Source: JANRKG01 sp033763635 (GTDB lineage: Bacteria > Cyanobacteriota > Cyanobacteriia > GCF-001939115). Taken from it: 5,751 nucleotides of DNA. Shown piece by piece: positions 1 to 5,315 of this stretch. Location: NCBI GenBank assembly GCA_033763635.1, contig JANRKG010000377.1:1-5751 (forward strand). Direction: 5' to 3'. The first letter of the stretch is position 1. Every line of letters begins with the position of its first letter. The position numbers and the translations under genes are program-made. Under the pieces are notes generated by a model, which searched no databases, was not told where the DNA came from, and worked only from the letters and a program-made list of their open reading frames with translations.

Positions 1-19
1 CCTAAAAACCAGGACTTGA

Positions 20-66
20 GGGTGATAAAACCCCGTAAAGCAGAAGCTCCGCTTGACTTATCACCC
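20..66. repeat. palindromic repeat at the 3' end of truncated flv1
   Basis: The arms GGGTGATAA (20-28) and TTATCACCC (58-66) are a perfect 9-bp inverted repeat. Between them GTAAAGC (35-41) and GCTTGAC (51-57) add an inner stem with one mismatch. The flv1 fragment's stop codon (61-63) lies inside the right arm. CTTGACTT also occurs twice nearby (52-59 and 81-88). No T-run follows on either strand, so this looks more like a cyanobacterial palindromic/MITE-like interspersed repeat than an intrinsic terminator. The full element may continue left of the window. Confidence 0.6.
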
Positions 67-624
67 TTTCCCAAATCTCCCTTGACTTTTGCTCCTTCTT
101 CTTAACTTGTCAGGAATGGTACATAAACCATCTGCCCAGCGGGGGGTGGGAACGGCGATAAATTGCAGTTTATGCCCTTGCCCCAGGTCCAAAGTTTCAT
201 CCCCGCGCACGACTTCGATTTTTTCTGCCCAACCTGGAAGGGCTTCCTTCAGCAAGTTTGCGGCAGGTTTGGAGCAGATTAAAGTGGCCTGGGGAGTTTG
301 GGCAAGCAATTGTTTCAAAGTTGCCAGACGATTCGAATTTAAGTGGTTGAGGATAATGTAATCCAGCGAGGTGAGGGCAATGTGTTGTTTCAACGCTGGT
401 AGAAAAACGGGCGTAAAGGATTCTCCGGGAGGGTCGAGCAGGGCAATCTTGTCAGCCTGAATGAGGTAGGAATTGGCAGTGGTTCCCCGTTGGCGGGCAT
501 ATTCGACTTCAAACTTCAGGCGCTCCCAGGTGCGAGAGCGAAGTACGATCGTCTGCTGGGCAATGTCCGTCACTTGCACATCTCTCGGCTTTACGTCTGA
601 CATCGAAGGGGTCGTTGCTATCAT
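61..624 (-). pseudogene. flv1: truncated flavodiiron protein Flv1 (N-terminal part of the metallo-beta-lactamase-like domain only)
   Basis: Flv1 normally pairs with Flv3 to reduce O2 to water on the acceptor side of photosystem I, in the cytoplasm. The start is ATG 624, seven nt after AGGAGGA; the ORF is open to 666 but has no such ribosome site there. The product is 187 aa against roughly 570 for the family. Residues 20-170 resemble the start of the flavodiiron beta-lactamase-like domain. The place of the usual HxExDH iron motif reads H94-L-N96-S-N98-R99, so acidic ligands are replaced, which is typical of Flv1/Flv2-type subunits. Homology runs to RWADGLCTI (about residue 170), where the family continues with a YDP-type segment. 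Instead there are 17 unrelated basic residues (PDKLRRRSKS...) and a stop in a palindromic repeat. The rest of the diiron domain, the flavodoxin domain and the flavin-reductase domain are missing. It lies 42 nt downstream of flv3, presumably in one transcript. Likely a pseudogene; a stable short protein is not excluded. Confidence 0.87.
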
Positions 625-631
625 TGAACAG

Positions 632-638
632 TCCTCCT
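632..638 (-). promoter_or_regulatory. ribosome binding site setting the flv1 start
   Basis: Reading on the minus strand, AGGAGGA is followed by seven nt and then ATG at 624. This favours that start over the in-frame codon at 666, which would run the ORF through the ribosome site itself and to within one base of the flv3 stop. Confidence 0.75.
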
Positions 639-666
639 GACGATCGAAAAATAAGGGTTCAAGCAA

Positions 667-2400
667 TTAATAGTGATTGGCAACTTTCCGATGGTGAACC
701 GCAGGCAGGGCATCTAATTTGGCAACCCTGCCTGTCTGCACCGTGTTGTAAACAATCCAGTGATCACTGCATTCCATGCGACTGGTCACTTCACACTCCA
801 GGTAAGCCAGAGCCTCCGCCAGAATGGGTGATCCATTTTGGGCTGGGTAAGTTTTCACATCCGCAAACCGATCGCTTCCCGGAGAAAACCGCTTCAAAAA
901 ATGCTTCATCAACGCCTGTTGATTACCTTCTTCCAAAACATTCAACACAAAGCGATCTCCCATTCGCAGGAGGGACTCGATCGCCCGATCTTTCGCAACA
1001 GCAATGGCAATTCCTAACGGTTCCTGACTAACTTGCATCACCCAGGAAGCGACCATTGCACTTGAGAGTTCATTTTTTTGTGCTGTAATAATATACAGCC
1101 CTCCACTCAAACGCCCCAGGGCCCGCTCCAGGTCATGATTCAGGGCTTTGATTTGCTTAATCGTACGATCGCGCATCACCCATTGCCCCAGATCGATTCC
1201 CGATTCATCACACAAGCGCTCCAGAACGGGTGTTGGAGGTTCAGTCACTCGAATGGGTGGGAAAACTTCCGTCAAGCCAATTTCTTGAAACTTATTACGC
1301 AACAGGTATATTGGCTCATCTTCACCGCCCCCGGACTCAAACAACCCAACGACTTGCTTGGCATGGGCAGTGGTCAGAATAATATTCAAGGTGGCATGAG
1401 CCGCACGATTGGATTGGGAAGGCATACCGATCACAAATCCAGACGCTAACCCCATCAACTCCCGCACTTCATGGGGATCAGCACCATTCAAATCCACCAT
1501 TTCGACCTGCGTTTCTGTCCTGAGAATCCCCACAGCGATCGATCGGGCTAATGCTTCGCTGTACCCATAGTTTTCGGCGTAGAAAAGGGCCACGAGGTTT
1601 TCTGTTTTTGCCTGGGCCTGACTCCATTCCCGGTAACAATCCACCCAGGTTGTTAAATGATGGCAGAGGAGTGGCCCGTGCCCGGTTGCAATGGTCTGAA
1701 TTTCCAATTTTTCCATGCGTCTTAATGCAGACAGCACCGATCGCGCATTTGGCCCCATCAAACAGTCGTAGTAATATCGGAAGTCCCCTGCAATCAGGTG
1801 AGGATCTTCATCAAAAACGCGATCGTCGCAATAGTGCATGCCAAAAGCATCGCAGGTGTAGAGAATTTGAGATTTGGCATCGTAGGTAAAGATTGTGTCA
1901 GGCCAGTGCAAATTAGGAGCCGAAATAAACTCCAATTCGTGCCCATCTCCCAGATCTAACCGATCGCCATTTTTCACAATGAGTGACTGGAAAGAACAAT
2001 GCACCATGTTTTCCAAAAACTGAATTGCAACTTTAGACCCTACAACAACAACCTGGGGAGCCATTCGCAAGACTTCTTCCACTAACCCACTATGATCAGG
2101 TTCCGTGTGACTAACAATCAGGTAATCTAATTCACCTGGATCAATGAGATCGGTCAGAGCATCTAAATAAAGTTGGCGAAATTTGCGATGGGAAGTGTCA
2201 ATGAGCGCTTTCTTCCCAGCTTGAATGAGAAAAGAATTATAGGTTGTGCCGTTGTTCAAGAGGAATTCGATATCAAACCGTTCGCGATCCCAATCGAGCG
2301 ATCGAATCACAGTTGTTTCAGCACCCATATCGAAAAAACTCAGGGTTAAGCGGTTCAGGGTTTGTGCGCCTTGATTTGCTTGATTCACAAGTCCAACCAT
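667..2400 (-). CDS. flv3: flavodiiron protein Flv3 (oxygen reductase, intact)
   Basis: A class C flavodiiron protein of photosynthetic organisms that sends NAD(P)H- or ferredoxin-derived electrons to O2, giving water without releasing superoxide, and so protects photosystem I under fluctuating light. From ATG 2400 it has 577 aa, full length for the family. The beta-lactamase-like domain covers about residues 30-265 with a complete diiron ligand set: H98-x-E100-x-D102-H103, H165 (NLHWPD), D184 (YTCDAF), H241 (TGHGPLL). A flavodoxin domain follows (about 268-410, FMN loop near ENYGYSE), then a flavin-reductase domain (about 428-575, with SAMVASW and DRFVLNVLEEGN). The full ligand set, close similarity to remembered Flv3 sequence and the flv1 neighbour argue for Flv3 over Flv4. 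GTG at 2403 could also start it, but AGGAG at 2412-2408 is seven nt from the ATG and only four from the GTG. With flv1 truncated, Flv3 may act as a homo-oligomer or with another Flv1 copy. Confidence 0.96.
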   Translation of the reverse strand: MVGLVNQANQGAQTLNRLTLSFFDMGAETTVIRSLDWDRERFDIEFLLNNGTTYNSFLIQAGKKALIDTSHRKFRQLYLDALTDLIDPGELDYLIVSHTEPDHSGLVEEVLRMAPQVVVVGSKVAIQFLENMVHCSFQSLIVKNGDRLDLGDGHELEFISAPNLHWPDTIFTYDAKSQILYTCDAFGMHYCDDRVFDEDPHLIAGDFRYYYDCLMGPNARSVLSALRRMEKLEIQTIATGHGPLLCHHLTTWVDCYREWSQAQAKTENLVALFYAENYGYSEALARSIAVGILRTETQVEMVDLNGADPHEVRELMGLASGFVIGMPSQSNRAAHATLNIILTTAHAKQVVGLFESGGGEDEPIYLLRNKFQEIGLTEVFPPIRVTEPPTPVLERLCDESGIDLGQWVMRDRTIKQIKALNHDLERALGRLSGGLYIITAQKNELSSAMVASWVMQVSQEPLGIAIAVAKDRAIESLLRMGDRFVLNVLEEGNQQALMKHFLKRFSPGSDRFADVKTYPAQNGSPILAEALAYLECEVTSRMECSDHWIVYNTVQTGRVAKLDALPAVHHRKVANHY

Positions 2401-2407
2401 CACTAAT

Positions 2408-2412
2408 CTCCT
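2408..2412 (-). promoter_or_regulatory. ribosome binding site of flv3
   Basis: AGGAG on the minus strand lies seven nt before ATG 2400 and four nt before GTG 2403. The spacing makes the ATG the better start. Confidence 0.7.
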
Positions 2413-2572
2413 ATGCCTTTCATAAAACCAACAAATAATGATCGCAAAAACTTAAAGACGACGTTCATTCATTGCTTAAAAACAAGAATTGAATGAAAAA
2501 TCGACTTAATTCTGGATAGCAAATTGGAAAAAATTTATAAAGGCAATCCCAATTTGGAAGGAACTTTACCGA

Positions 2573-2594
2573 ATGATTTATCTAGGGAAATCAT
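2573..2594. repeat. 7-bp inverted repeat, 8-nt loop
   Basis: ATGATTT (2573-2579) and AAATCAT (2588-2594) are perfect inverted arms. It is short and AT-rich, so chance is possible. It sits at the edge of the repeat-dense part of the flv3 upstream region. Confidence 0.4.
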
Positions 2595-2610
2595 AGAGAC
2601 AAACCCAAAA

Positions 2611-2646
2611 TCACAGCTTGTACAGTGGATCGATTCACAGCTTGTA
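2611..2646. repeat. 12-bp direct repeat TCACAGCTTGTA
   Basis: TCACAGCTTGTA occurs at 2611-2622 and again at 2635-2646, 24 bp apart start to start. The spacing is a little over two helical turns, as for paired protein-binding sites, but a small duplication would look the same. The distance to the flv3 start is about 210 bp. Confidence 0.6.
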
Positions 2647-2681
2647 ATCAATGAGTTCACTATAGAGATAAATCTTAGGAG

Positions 2682-2710
2682 TATCAACCTGACTTAAATA
2701 CAGGTTGATA
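2682..2710. repeat. perfect 10-bp inverted repeat, 9-nt loop (operator-like dyad)
   Basis: TATCAACCTG (2682-2691) and CAGGTTGATA (2701-2710) are exact reverse complements around ACTTAAATA. There is no T-run on either side, so it is not an intrinsic terminator. Its position between divergent genes fits a regulator binding site or a hairpin in a transcript. I do not recognise the motif. Confidence 0.65.
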
Positions 2711-2729
2711 GATTGATTAATAAGAAGAA

Positions 2730-2780
2730 CTTAACAAATTCTTTTCTAACGATATCTATTAGCAATGTCTATTTGTTAAG
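2730..2780. repeat. perfect 10-bp inverted repeat with 31-nt interior
   Basis: CTTAACAAAT (2730-2739) pairs with ATTTGTTAAG (2771-2780). The interior has a small second stem, CTAA (2746-2749) with TTAG (2759-2762), around GATATC. Arms this exact at this spacing could be the ends of a tiny mobile repeat or a structured RNA. The site begins 20 bp right of the previous dyad. Confidence 0.55.
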
Positions 2781-2895
2781 CAAAGGGGTCATACCTCTAC
2801 TGCTGAACCCGCAATCCATTCACCCCATCCCCAATCATTCTCTGCCAAGTCGAACAGTAGAATAAAAGCAGAGCGTTTAATAAAACATTACTTTT

Positions 2896-3081
2896 ATGAC
2901 CCTTACTTCCCCAAGTGAACAAGAAACATCGCAGAGTCAAGAAGCATTACAGGGCGATGCAGACGATAATGAAAGCGATTTGAAGTCAACTGCTGAAAAG
3001 ATTTTATGTCCCCACTGCCTGAGAACAGCAACGAATGGCATCAAGTGCCAGGGAATCTGTGTCGCAGATAGCAGCTATTAG
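2896..3081 (+). CDS. small four-cysteine (probable zinc-ribbon) protein of unknown function
   Basis: The product is 61 aa. Residues 1-35 are acidic and rich in Ser, Glu, Gln and Asp, so probably disordered. The second half holds C38-P-H-C41 and C51-x3-C55, a CX2C-X9-CX3C pattern that could bind one zinc or another metal. The tail reads CVADSSY. The pattern looks like short conserved cyanobacterial hypothetical proteins, but I cannot name a family and do not assign a function. ATG 2896 is the only sensible start; the upstream sequence is AT-rich without a clear Shine-Dalgarno, which is common in cyanobacteria. It stands alone, about 60 bp before the toxin-antitoxin-like cluster on the same strand. 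Confidence 0.62.
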   Translation: MTLTSPSEQETSQSQEALQGDADDNESDLKSTAEKILCPHCLRTATNGIKCQGICVADSSY

Positions 3082-3138
3082 AGGCACAACAATCTGGGCA
3101 ATCAGTCGGGAGATTTCCAGAAAAGAATTTCCTGTGGG

Positions 3139-3402
3139 TTGCCCTTCGACTTCGCTCAGGGAGGTCACGCTCGATCAAAAATAGAGGTGCTAGCAAATCA
3201 TGAAATAACGATTGATGAGGAATTGATCTTTGAAACCGTGCGATCGCCAGACAAATTAGAAATCGGAGAAGAAGACAAACTAATTGCACAAAAAACTTTG
3301 AATGAAAATTTAGTATTACGAGTTGTTTACCGAGAATTCAGTATATCCATTTTAATCATCACACTTTATTCCGGTAGGAGGTCTGGATATGAAAAAGATT
3401 AG
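3139..3402 (+). CDS. DUF4258-like small protein (possible toxin-type), N-terminus made of repeat sequence
   Basis: From TTG 3139 the product is 87 aa. Residues 10-87 match my recollection of DUF4258-type proteins: HARSKIEV near the start, FETVRSPDKLE in the middle, then an IAQK...LRVVY strand and an ITLYSGRRSGYEKD end. Such proteins share a general RelE/BrnT-like toxin fold and often sit beside DUF2283 genes, as here. The first residues (PFDFAQGG) are encoded by a 20-bp interspersed palindrome at 3142-3161, no good ribosome site precedes TTG 3139, and there is no internal ATG. The native start has therefore probably been replaced, and the gene may be poorly translated or dead. The body has no frameshift, and its end overlaps the next gene by 14 nt. 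Toxin activity is inference only. Confidence 0.62.
   Translation: MPFDFAQGGHARSKIEVLANHEITIDEELIFETVRSPDKLEIGEEDKLIAQKTLNENLVLRVVYREFSISILIITLYSGRRSGYEKD
3142..3161. repeat. interspersed palindromic repeat CCCTTCGACTTCGCTCAGGG
   Basis: CCCT and AGGG form the outer stem, and GA/TC pair inside with a TC bulge around a CTTCGC loop. This resembles the short 'CCTTCGAC...CTCAGG' palindromes that I recall being scattered in many bacterial genomes, including cyanobacteria. It lies within the 5' end of the DUF4258-like ORF and encodes its residues 2-8. Confidence 0.65.
3240..3247. repeat. HIP1 octamer GCGATCGC
   Basis: An exact highly iterated palindrome of cyanobacteria inside the DUF4258-like ORF; a lineage marker. 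Confidence 0.85.
3376..3381 (+). promoter_or_regulatory. strong ribosome binding site of the DUF2283 gene
   Basis: AGGAGG lies seven nt before ATG 3389, inside the end of the preceding ORF. It fixes the start and the 14-nt overlap and suggests translational coupling. Confidence 0.8.
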
Positions 3403-3583
3403 CTATAGTCAGGACGTTGATGCGCTTTTAATTGAACTCTCTTCTGATGCGATCGCCTATACTGAAGATGAAGGGCAAGTCGTTTTACATTATTCTGAAA
3501 GCGGCAAACTCGTTTTAGTTGAAGTTCTTGAGTTTCGACGTTTCATGTCTGATGAAACCATTACCGCACTCCTCGCTTCTTGA
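3389..3583 (+). CDS. DUF2283 family protein (possible antitoxin-type partner)
   Basis: This 64-aa protein has the usual DUF2283 layout: MKKISYSQDVDALLIELS at the start (family form 'YDPEADALYIRLS'), a charged turn (EDEG), then QVVLHYSESGKLVLVEVLEF (family form 'DYDxDGxLVGIEILDA'). The start is set by AGGAGG seven nt upstream. It overlaps the DUF4258-like ORF by 14 nt and ends 11 nt before the next ATG, so the three genes probably share a transcript. DUF2283 has no firm biochemical function that I know of. Its repeated pairing with DUF4258-type genes suggests a two-gene toxin-antitoxin-like unit, which is inference. The ORF looks intact and of normal length. Confidence 0.83.
   Translation: MKKISYSQDVDALLIELSSDAIAYTEDEGQVVLHYSESGKLVLVEVLEFRRFMSDETITALLAS
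3449..3456. repeat. HIP1 octamer GCGATCGC
   Basis: A second exact HIP1 site, in the DUF2283 gene. It supports long residence of the small-gene cluster in a HIP1-rich cyanobacterial genome. Confidence 0.85.
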
Positions 3584-3594
3584 AAAGAGCCAGT

Positions 3595-3927
3595 ATGCAA
3601 CTTAAAAACTTTGAACTGCCAATGGAACAGATCAGGGCGTTTTGCGATCGTTGGAAGGTCGTAGAATTTGCCTTATTTGGATCTGTATTACGCGAAGATT
3701 TCCGTCCTGATAGCGACATTGATGTGATGGTGCAGTTTGATATAAATGCCCATCCAACTTTTTTTGATTTATCAACAATGGAAGATGAGCTAAAAACAAT
3801 TTTTCATCGAGAGGTTGATCTGGTGACTCGTAAAGGAATTGAATCCAGTCGTAACTATCTTCGTCGTCAAGCCATTCTCTCCTCGGTGCAGGTGATCTAT
3901 GGAACGCGATCTCCAATCTCTTCTTGA
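3595..3927 (+). CDS. mntA: MNT-domain nucleotidyltransferase (MntA-type antitoxin of a HEPN/MNT system)
   Basis: This 110-aa minimal nucleotidyltransferase keeps the active-site signature: G29-S30, ten residues, then D41-I-D43, with a likely third carboxylate at D75 (REVDLVTR). In studied HEPN/MNT pairs the MNT protein transfers AMP groups to a tyrosine of the HEPN RNase and silences it. I chose ATG 3595, 11 nt after the DUF2283 stop; TTG 3580 would overlap that stop and add five residues. The catalytic core seems intact. The last 29 nt overlap the start of the hepT remnant, the arrangement expected of a coupled pair. As that toxin is broken, this antitoxin appears orphaned unless another HEPN partner is encoded elsewhere. 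The -1-type overlap and end (GTRSPISS) could reflect a slightly extended C-terminus. Confidence 0.88.
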   Translation: MQLKNFELPMEQIRAFCDRWKVVEFALFGSVLREDFRPDSDIDVMVQFDINAHPTFFDLSTMEDELKTIFHREVDLVTRKGIESSRNYLRRQAILSSVQVIYGTRSPISS

Positions 3928-4041
3928 TATTCTCCAGTCGGCTCAAATTGCGACTCGCTATCTTGCAGGACGATCGCGGTCATCGATCGTTTACCTACCT
4001 TAATCGAAGAACTTGAAAAAGTTATTCCTCCCAAAACGTAA
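3899..4041 (+). pseudogene. hepT: HEPN toxin (HepT-type) remnant with internal deletion
   Basis: ATG 3899 opens a HEPN-like start (MERDLQSLLDILQSAQIATRYLAG), then runs out of homology and stops at 4001-4003 after 34 residues. In another frame, 3985-4041 encodes DRLPTLIEELEKVIPPKT and a stop, which matches the end of HepT-type proteins (LPxLIxxLExxIPP). Intact family members are about 110 aa; roughly 60-70 codons between the pieces are missing, including the region of the expected R-x4-H-x-Y RNase motif and the tyrosine modified by MntA. The join lies near 3968-3990, where GATCG occurs three times (CGATCGCG, ATCGATCG), suggesting deletion between short repeats. It overlaps mntA by 29 nt, as intact pairs often do. 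The product cannot be an active RNase. Confidence 0.76.
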
Positions 4042-4071
4042 ATGCGATTAATCTCTCGGTGATCGGACCCC

Positions 4072-5142
4072 ATGCGGATTAATTCTTTTTGGACAGCGTT
4101 ATTGTTTGCCGTCGTGCTGGTGGGTATTCTGCTTTCTCAACGGTACCCGACCGCCAATTCTCAGCAAACGCCCATTGCCCCGGTGTCTGCGGTCGCCCAA
4201 CGCTTGGCGGATACGGCGACCCAGGCATTTCGGGGAACCGTTTTTGTTCAGGCTCCCCGTGTAAATGGCGATCGGCTGTTTGCCCATCTTCGCAACCTTT
4301 CCTACGAACGCTATACAGAAGCCGATCGGGATCGAGCCAGAACCTACTTGACCCAAACCCTCACCAATGCGGGTTGGAAGCCTGCCCTTCAGTCCTTTGC
4401 GAGTGGGGTCAACGTCGTTGCAGAACGACCGGGAACCGATCCCAATGCGGGGACAATTTTGGTTGCTGCCCATTACGATACGGTACGGTTTTCCCCCGGA
4501 GCCGATGATAATGCGAGTGGAACGGCTGTTGTGCTGGAGGTGGCCCAGTTGTTCAGTAACCGCCCCACATCCCGGACACTCCAGGTCGCTCTCTTCGATC
4601 GGGAGGAACGGGGATTGTTGGGTAGCCGTGCTTTTACCGAGATTGATAGTCAGATCGCCAATCTCAAAGGCGTAATTGTGATGGATATGGTGGGGTACGC
4701 CTGTCGGCAGAACAATTGCCAAACCTTCCCCGAAGGACTGCCGATCGAGCCACCGACCACTCAAGGGGATTTCCTGGCAATCATTGCCGATCAGGAGCAT
4801 GGATTTCTGCTGGATGCCTTCCGCACCCACGCCCCCATCACCGTCCTCGATCCCCTCTTGAAAAGCCAGTACCAACCTGCCCGTCTCAATACGCCCGGAG
4901 TTATTTCCCTTGCCCTGCCGATGCGCGGCTTACTGACCCCCGACTTTTTGCGAAGTGACCATGCCCCCTTCTGGCTTCGGGGGGTTGGGGCTGTCATGGT
5001 GACAGACACCGCCAACTTCCGCACGCCCCATTATCACCAACCAACCGACCAACCCCGAACGATCGATCGCCCCTTCTTCACGGGATCTGCTCAGATTGTG
5101 GTGAATGCGACGGCGAAGTTGTTAGAGGGTGATGGGTCATAG
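4072..5142 (+). CDS. M28-family zinc aminopeptidase-like protein, membrane-anchored or secreted
   Basis: The product is 356 aa. Residues about 6-23 form one hydrophobic segment after a short positive start (MRINSFW), either a signal peptide or an uncleaved anchor, which puts the enzyme outside the cytoplasm. The catalytic domain (about 85-350) keeps the co-catalytic di-zinc residues of M28 peptidases: H134 (AHYD) with D136, the D145-D146 pair (GADDNASG), E178-E179 (DREERG), D205 (VMDMVGY) and H322 (PHYHQPTD). The expected activity is release of N-terminal residues from peptides; specificity cannot be read. ATG 4072 has no good Shine-Dalgarno, but an upstream in-frame extension is not supported. 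It lies 30 nt after the hepT remnant and looks more GC-rich than that cluster. The stop lies in tandem heptamers, so the last residues are repeat-derived. Confidence 0.9.
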   Translation: MRINSFWTALLFAVVLVGILLSQRYPTANSQQTPIAPVSAVAQRLADTATQAFRGTVFVQAPRVNGDRLFAHLRNLSYERYTEADRDRARTYLTQTLTNAGWKPALQSFASGVNVVAERPGTDPNAGTILVAAHYDTVRFSPGADDNASGTAVVLEVAQLFSNRPTSRTLQVALFDREERGLLGSRAFTEIDSQIANLKGVIVMDMVGYACRQNNCQTFPEGLPIEPPTTQGDFLAIIADQEHGFLLDAFRTHAPITVLDPLLKSQYQPARLNTPGVISLALPMRGLLTPDFLRSDHAPFWLRGVGAVMVTDTANFRTPHYHQPTDQPRTIDRPFFTGSAQIVVNATAKLLEGDGS

Positions 5143-5148
5143 GTCATG
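5128..5148. repeat. three tandem heptamers (STRR-like) across the M28 stop codon
   Basis: GGTGATG, GGTCATA and GGTCATG follow directly on one another. They resemble the short tandem heptamers found in many cyanobacterial intergenic regions. The TAG stop (5140-5142) is formed within units two and three. Confidence 0.6.
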
Positions 5149-5301
5149 AGCATTTTTAATTGTGTGGTTTGATTGCAATTACGTTATCTTCGCAAGATCC
5201 TCACAATCTAGCTCTAAGGTCAAAGTAGTCTCGTTTAGCACCAGTGAACTCACTTCATTTCTGATTTGGCTGGTTGTCTACCGTGAATCAATCTCGATCA
5301 G

Positions 5302-5308
5302 AGAGAGG
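5302..5308 (+). promoter_or_regulatory. ribosome binding site of nifJ
   Basis: AGAGAGG is seven nt before ATG 5316. The preceding 173-nt spacer (5143-5315) must carry any nifJ promoter. The only dyad I see there is AGTGA-AC-TCACT (5243-5254), and no clear promoter boxes were found. Confidence 0.65.
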
Positions 5309-5315
5309 CTTGACC

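Larger units (their letters stand above)
2401..2895. other. gene-free AT-rich region between divergent flv3 and the small cysteine protein gene
   Basis: No convincing protein or RNA gene is seen on either strand. The region must carry the promoters of flv3 (leftward) and of the 2896 gene (rightward). I could not place a -35/-10 pair with confidence; TAGAAT at 2858-2863 is a possible -10 for the rightward gene but lacks a good -35 partner. The middle (2570-2780) is dense in direct and inverted repeats, listed separately. No NtcA-type GTA-N8-TAC site was found. Confidence 0.7.

Noticed and set aside
20..66. Intrinsic terminator for flv3-flv1
   Set aside because: The dyad has a long, imperfect interior and no T-run follows it on the minus strand.
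2682..2780. Bidirectional terminator or CRISPR-like repeat array between the divergent genes
   Set aside because: The dyads lack T-runs and the genes diverge, so no terminator is expected. There are no regularly spaced repeats as in CRISPR.
2896..3402. The four-cysteine ORF and the DUF4258-like ORF are in the same frame, parted by a single TAG at 3079, suggesting readthrough or a split fusion
   Set aside because: The joining 19 codons look non-coding, the two parts have separate family resemblances, and sharing a frame has a one-in-three chance.
3632..3946. A 104-codon minus-strand open frame over mntA
   Set aside because: The opposite strand has a clear nucleotidyltransferase signature; the antisense frame shows no motif or ribosome site.
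4099..4875. A 258-codon open frame on the minus strand inside the M28 gene
   Set aside because: It is fully antisense to a gene with all M28 catalytic motifs, and its translation has no recognisable domain. It is a shadow of GC-rich coding sequence.
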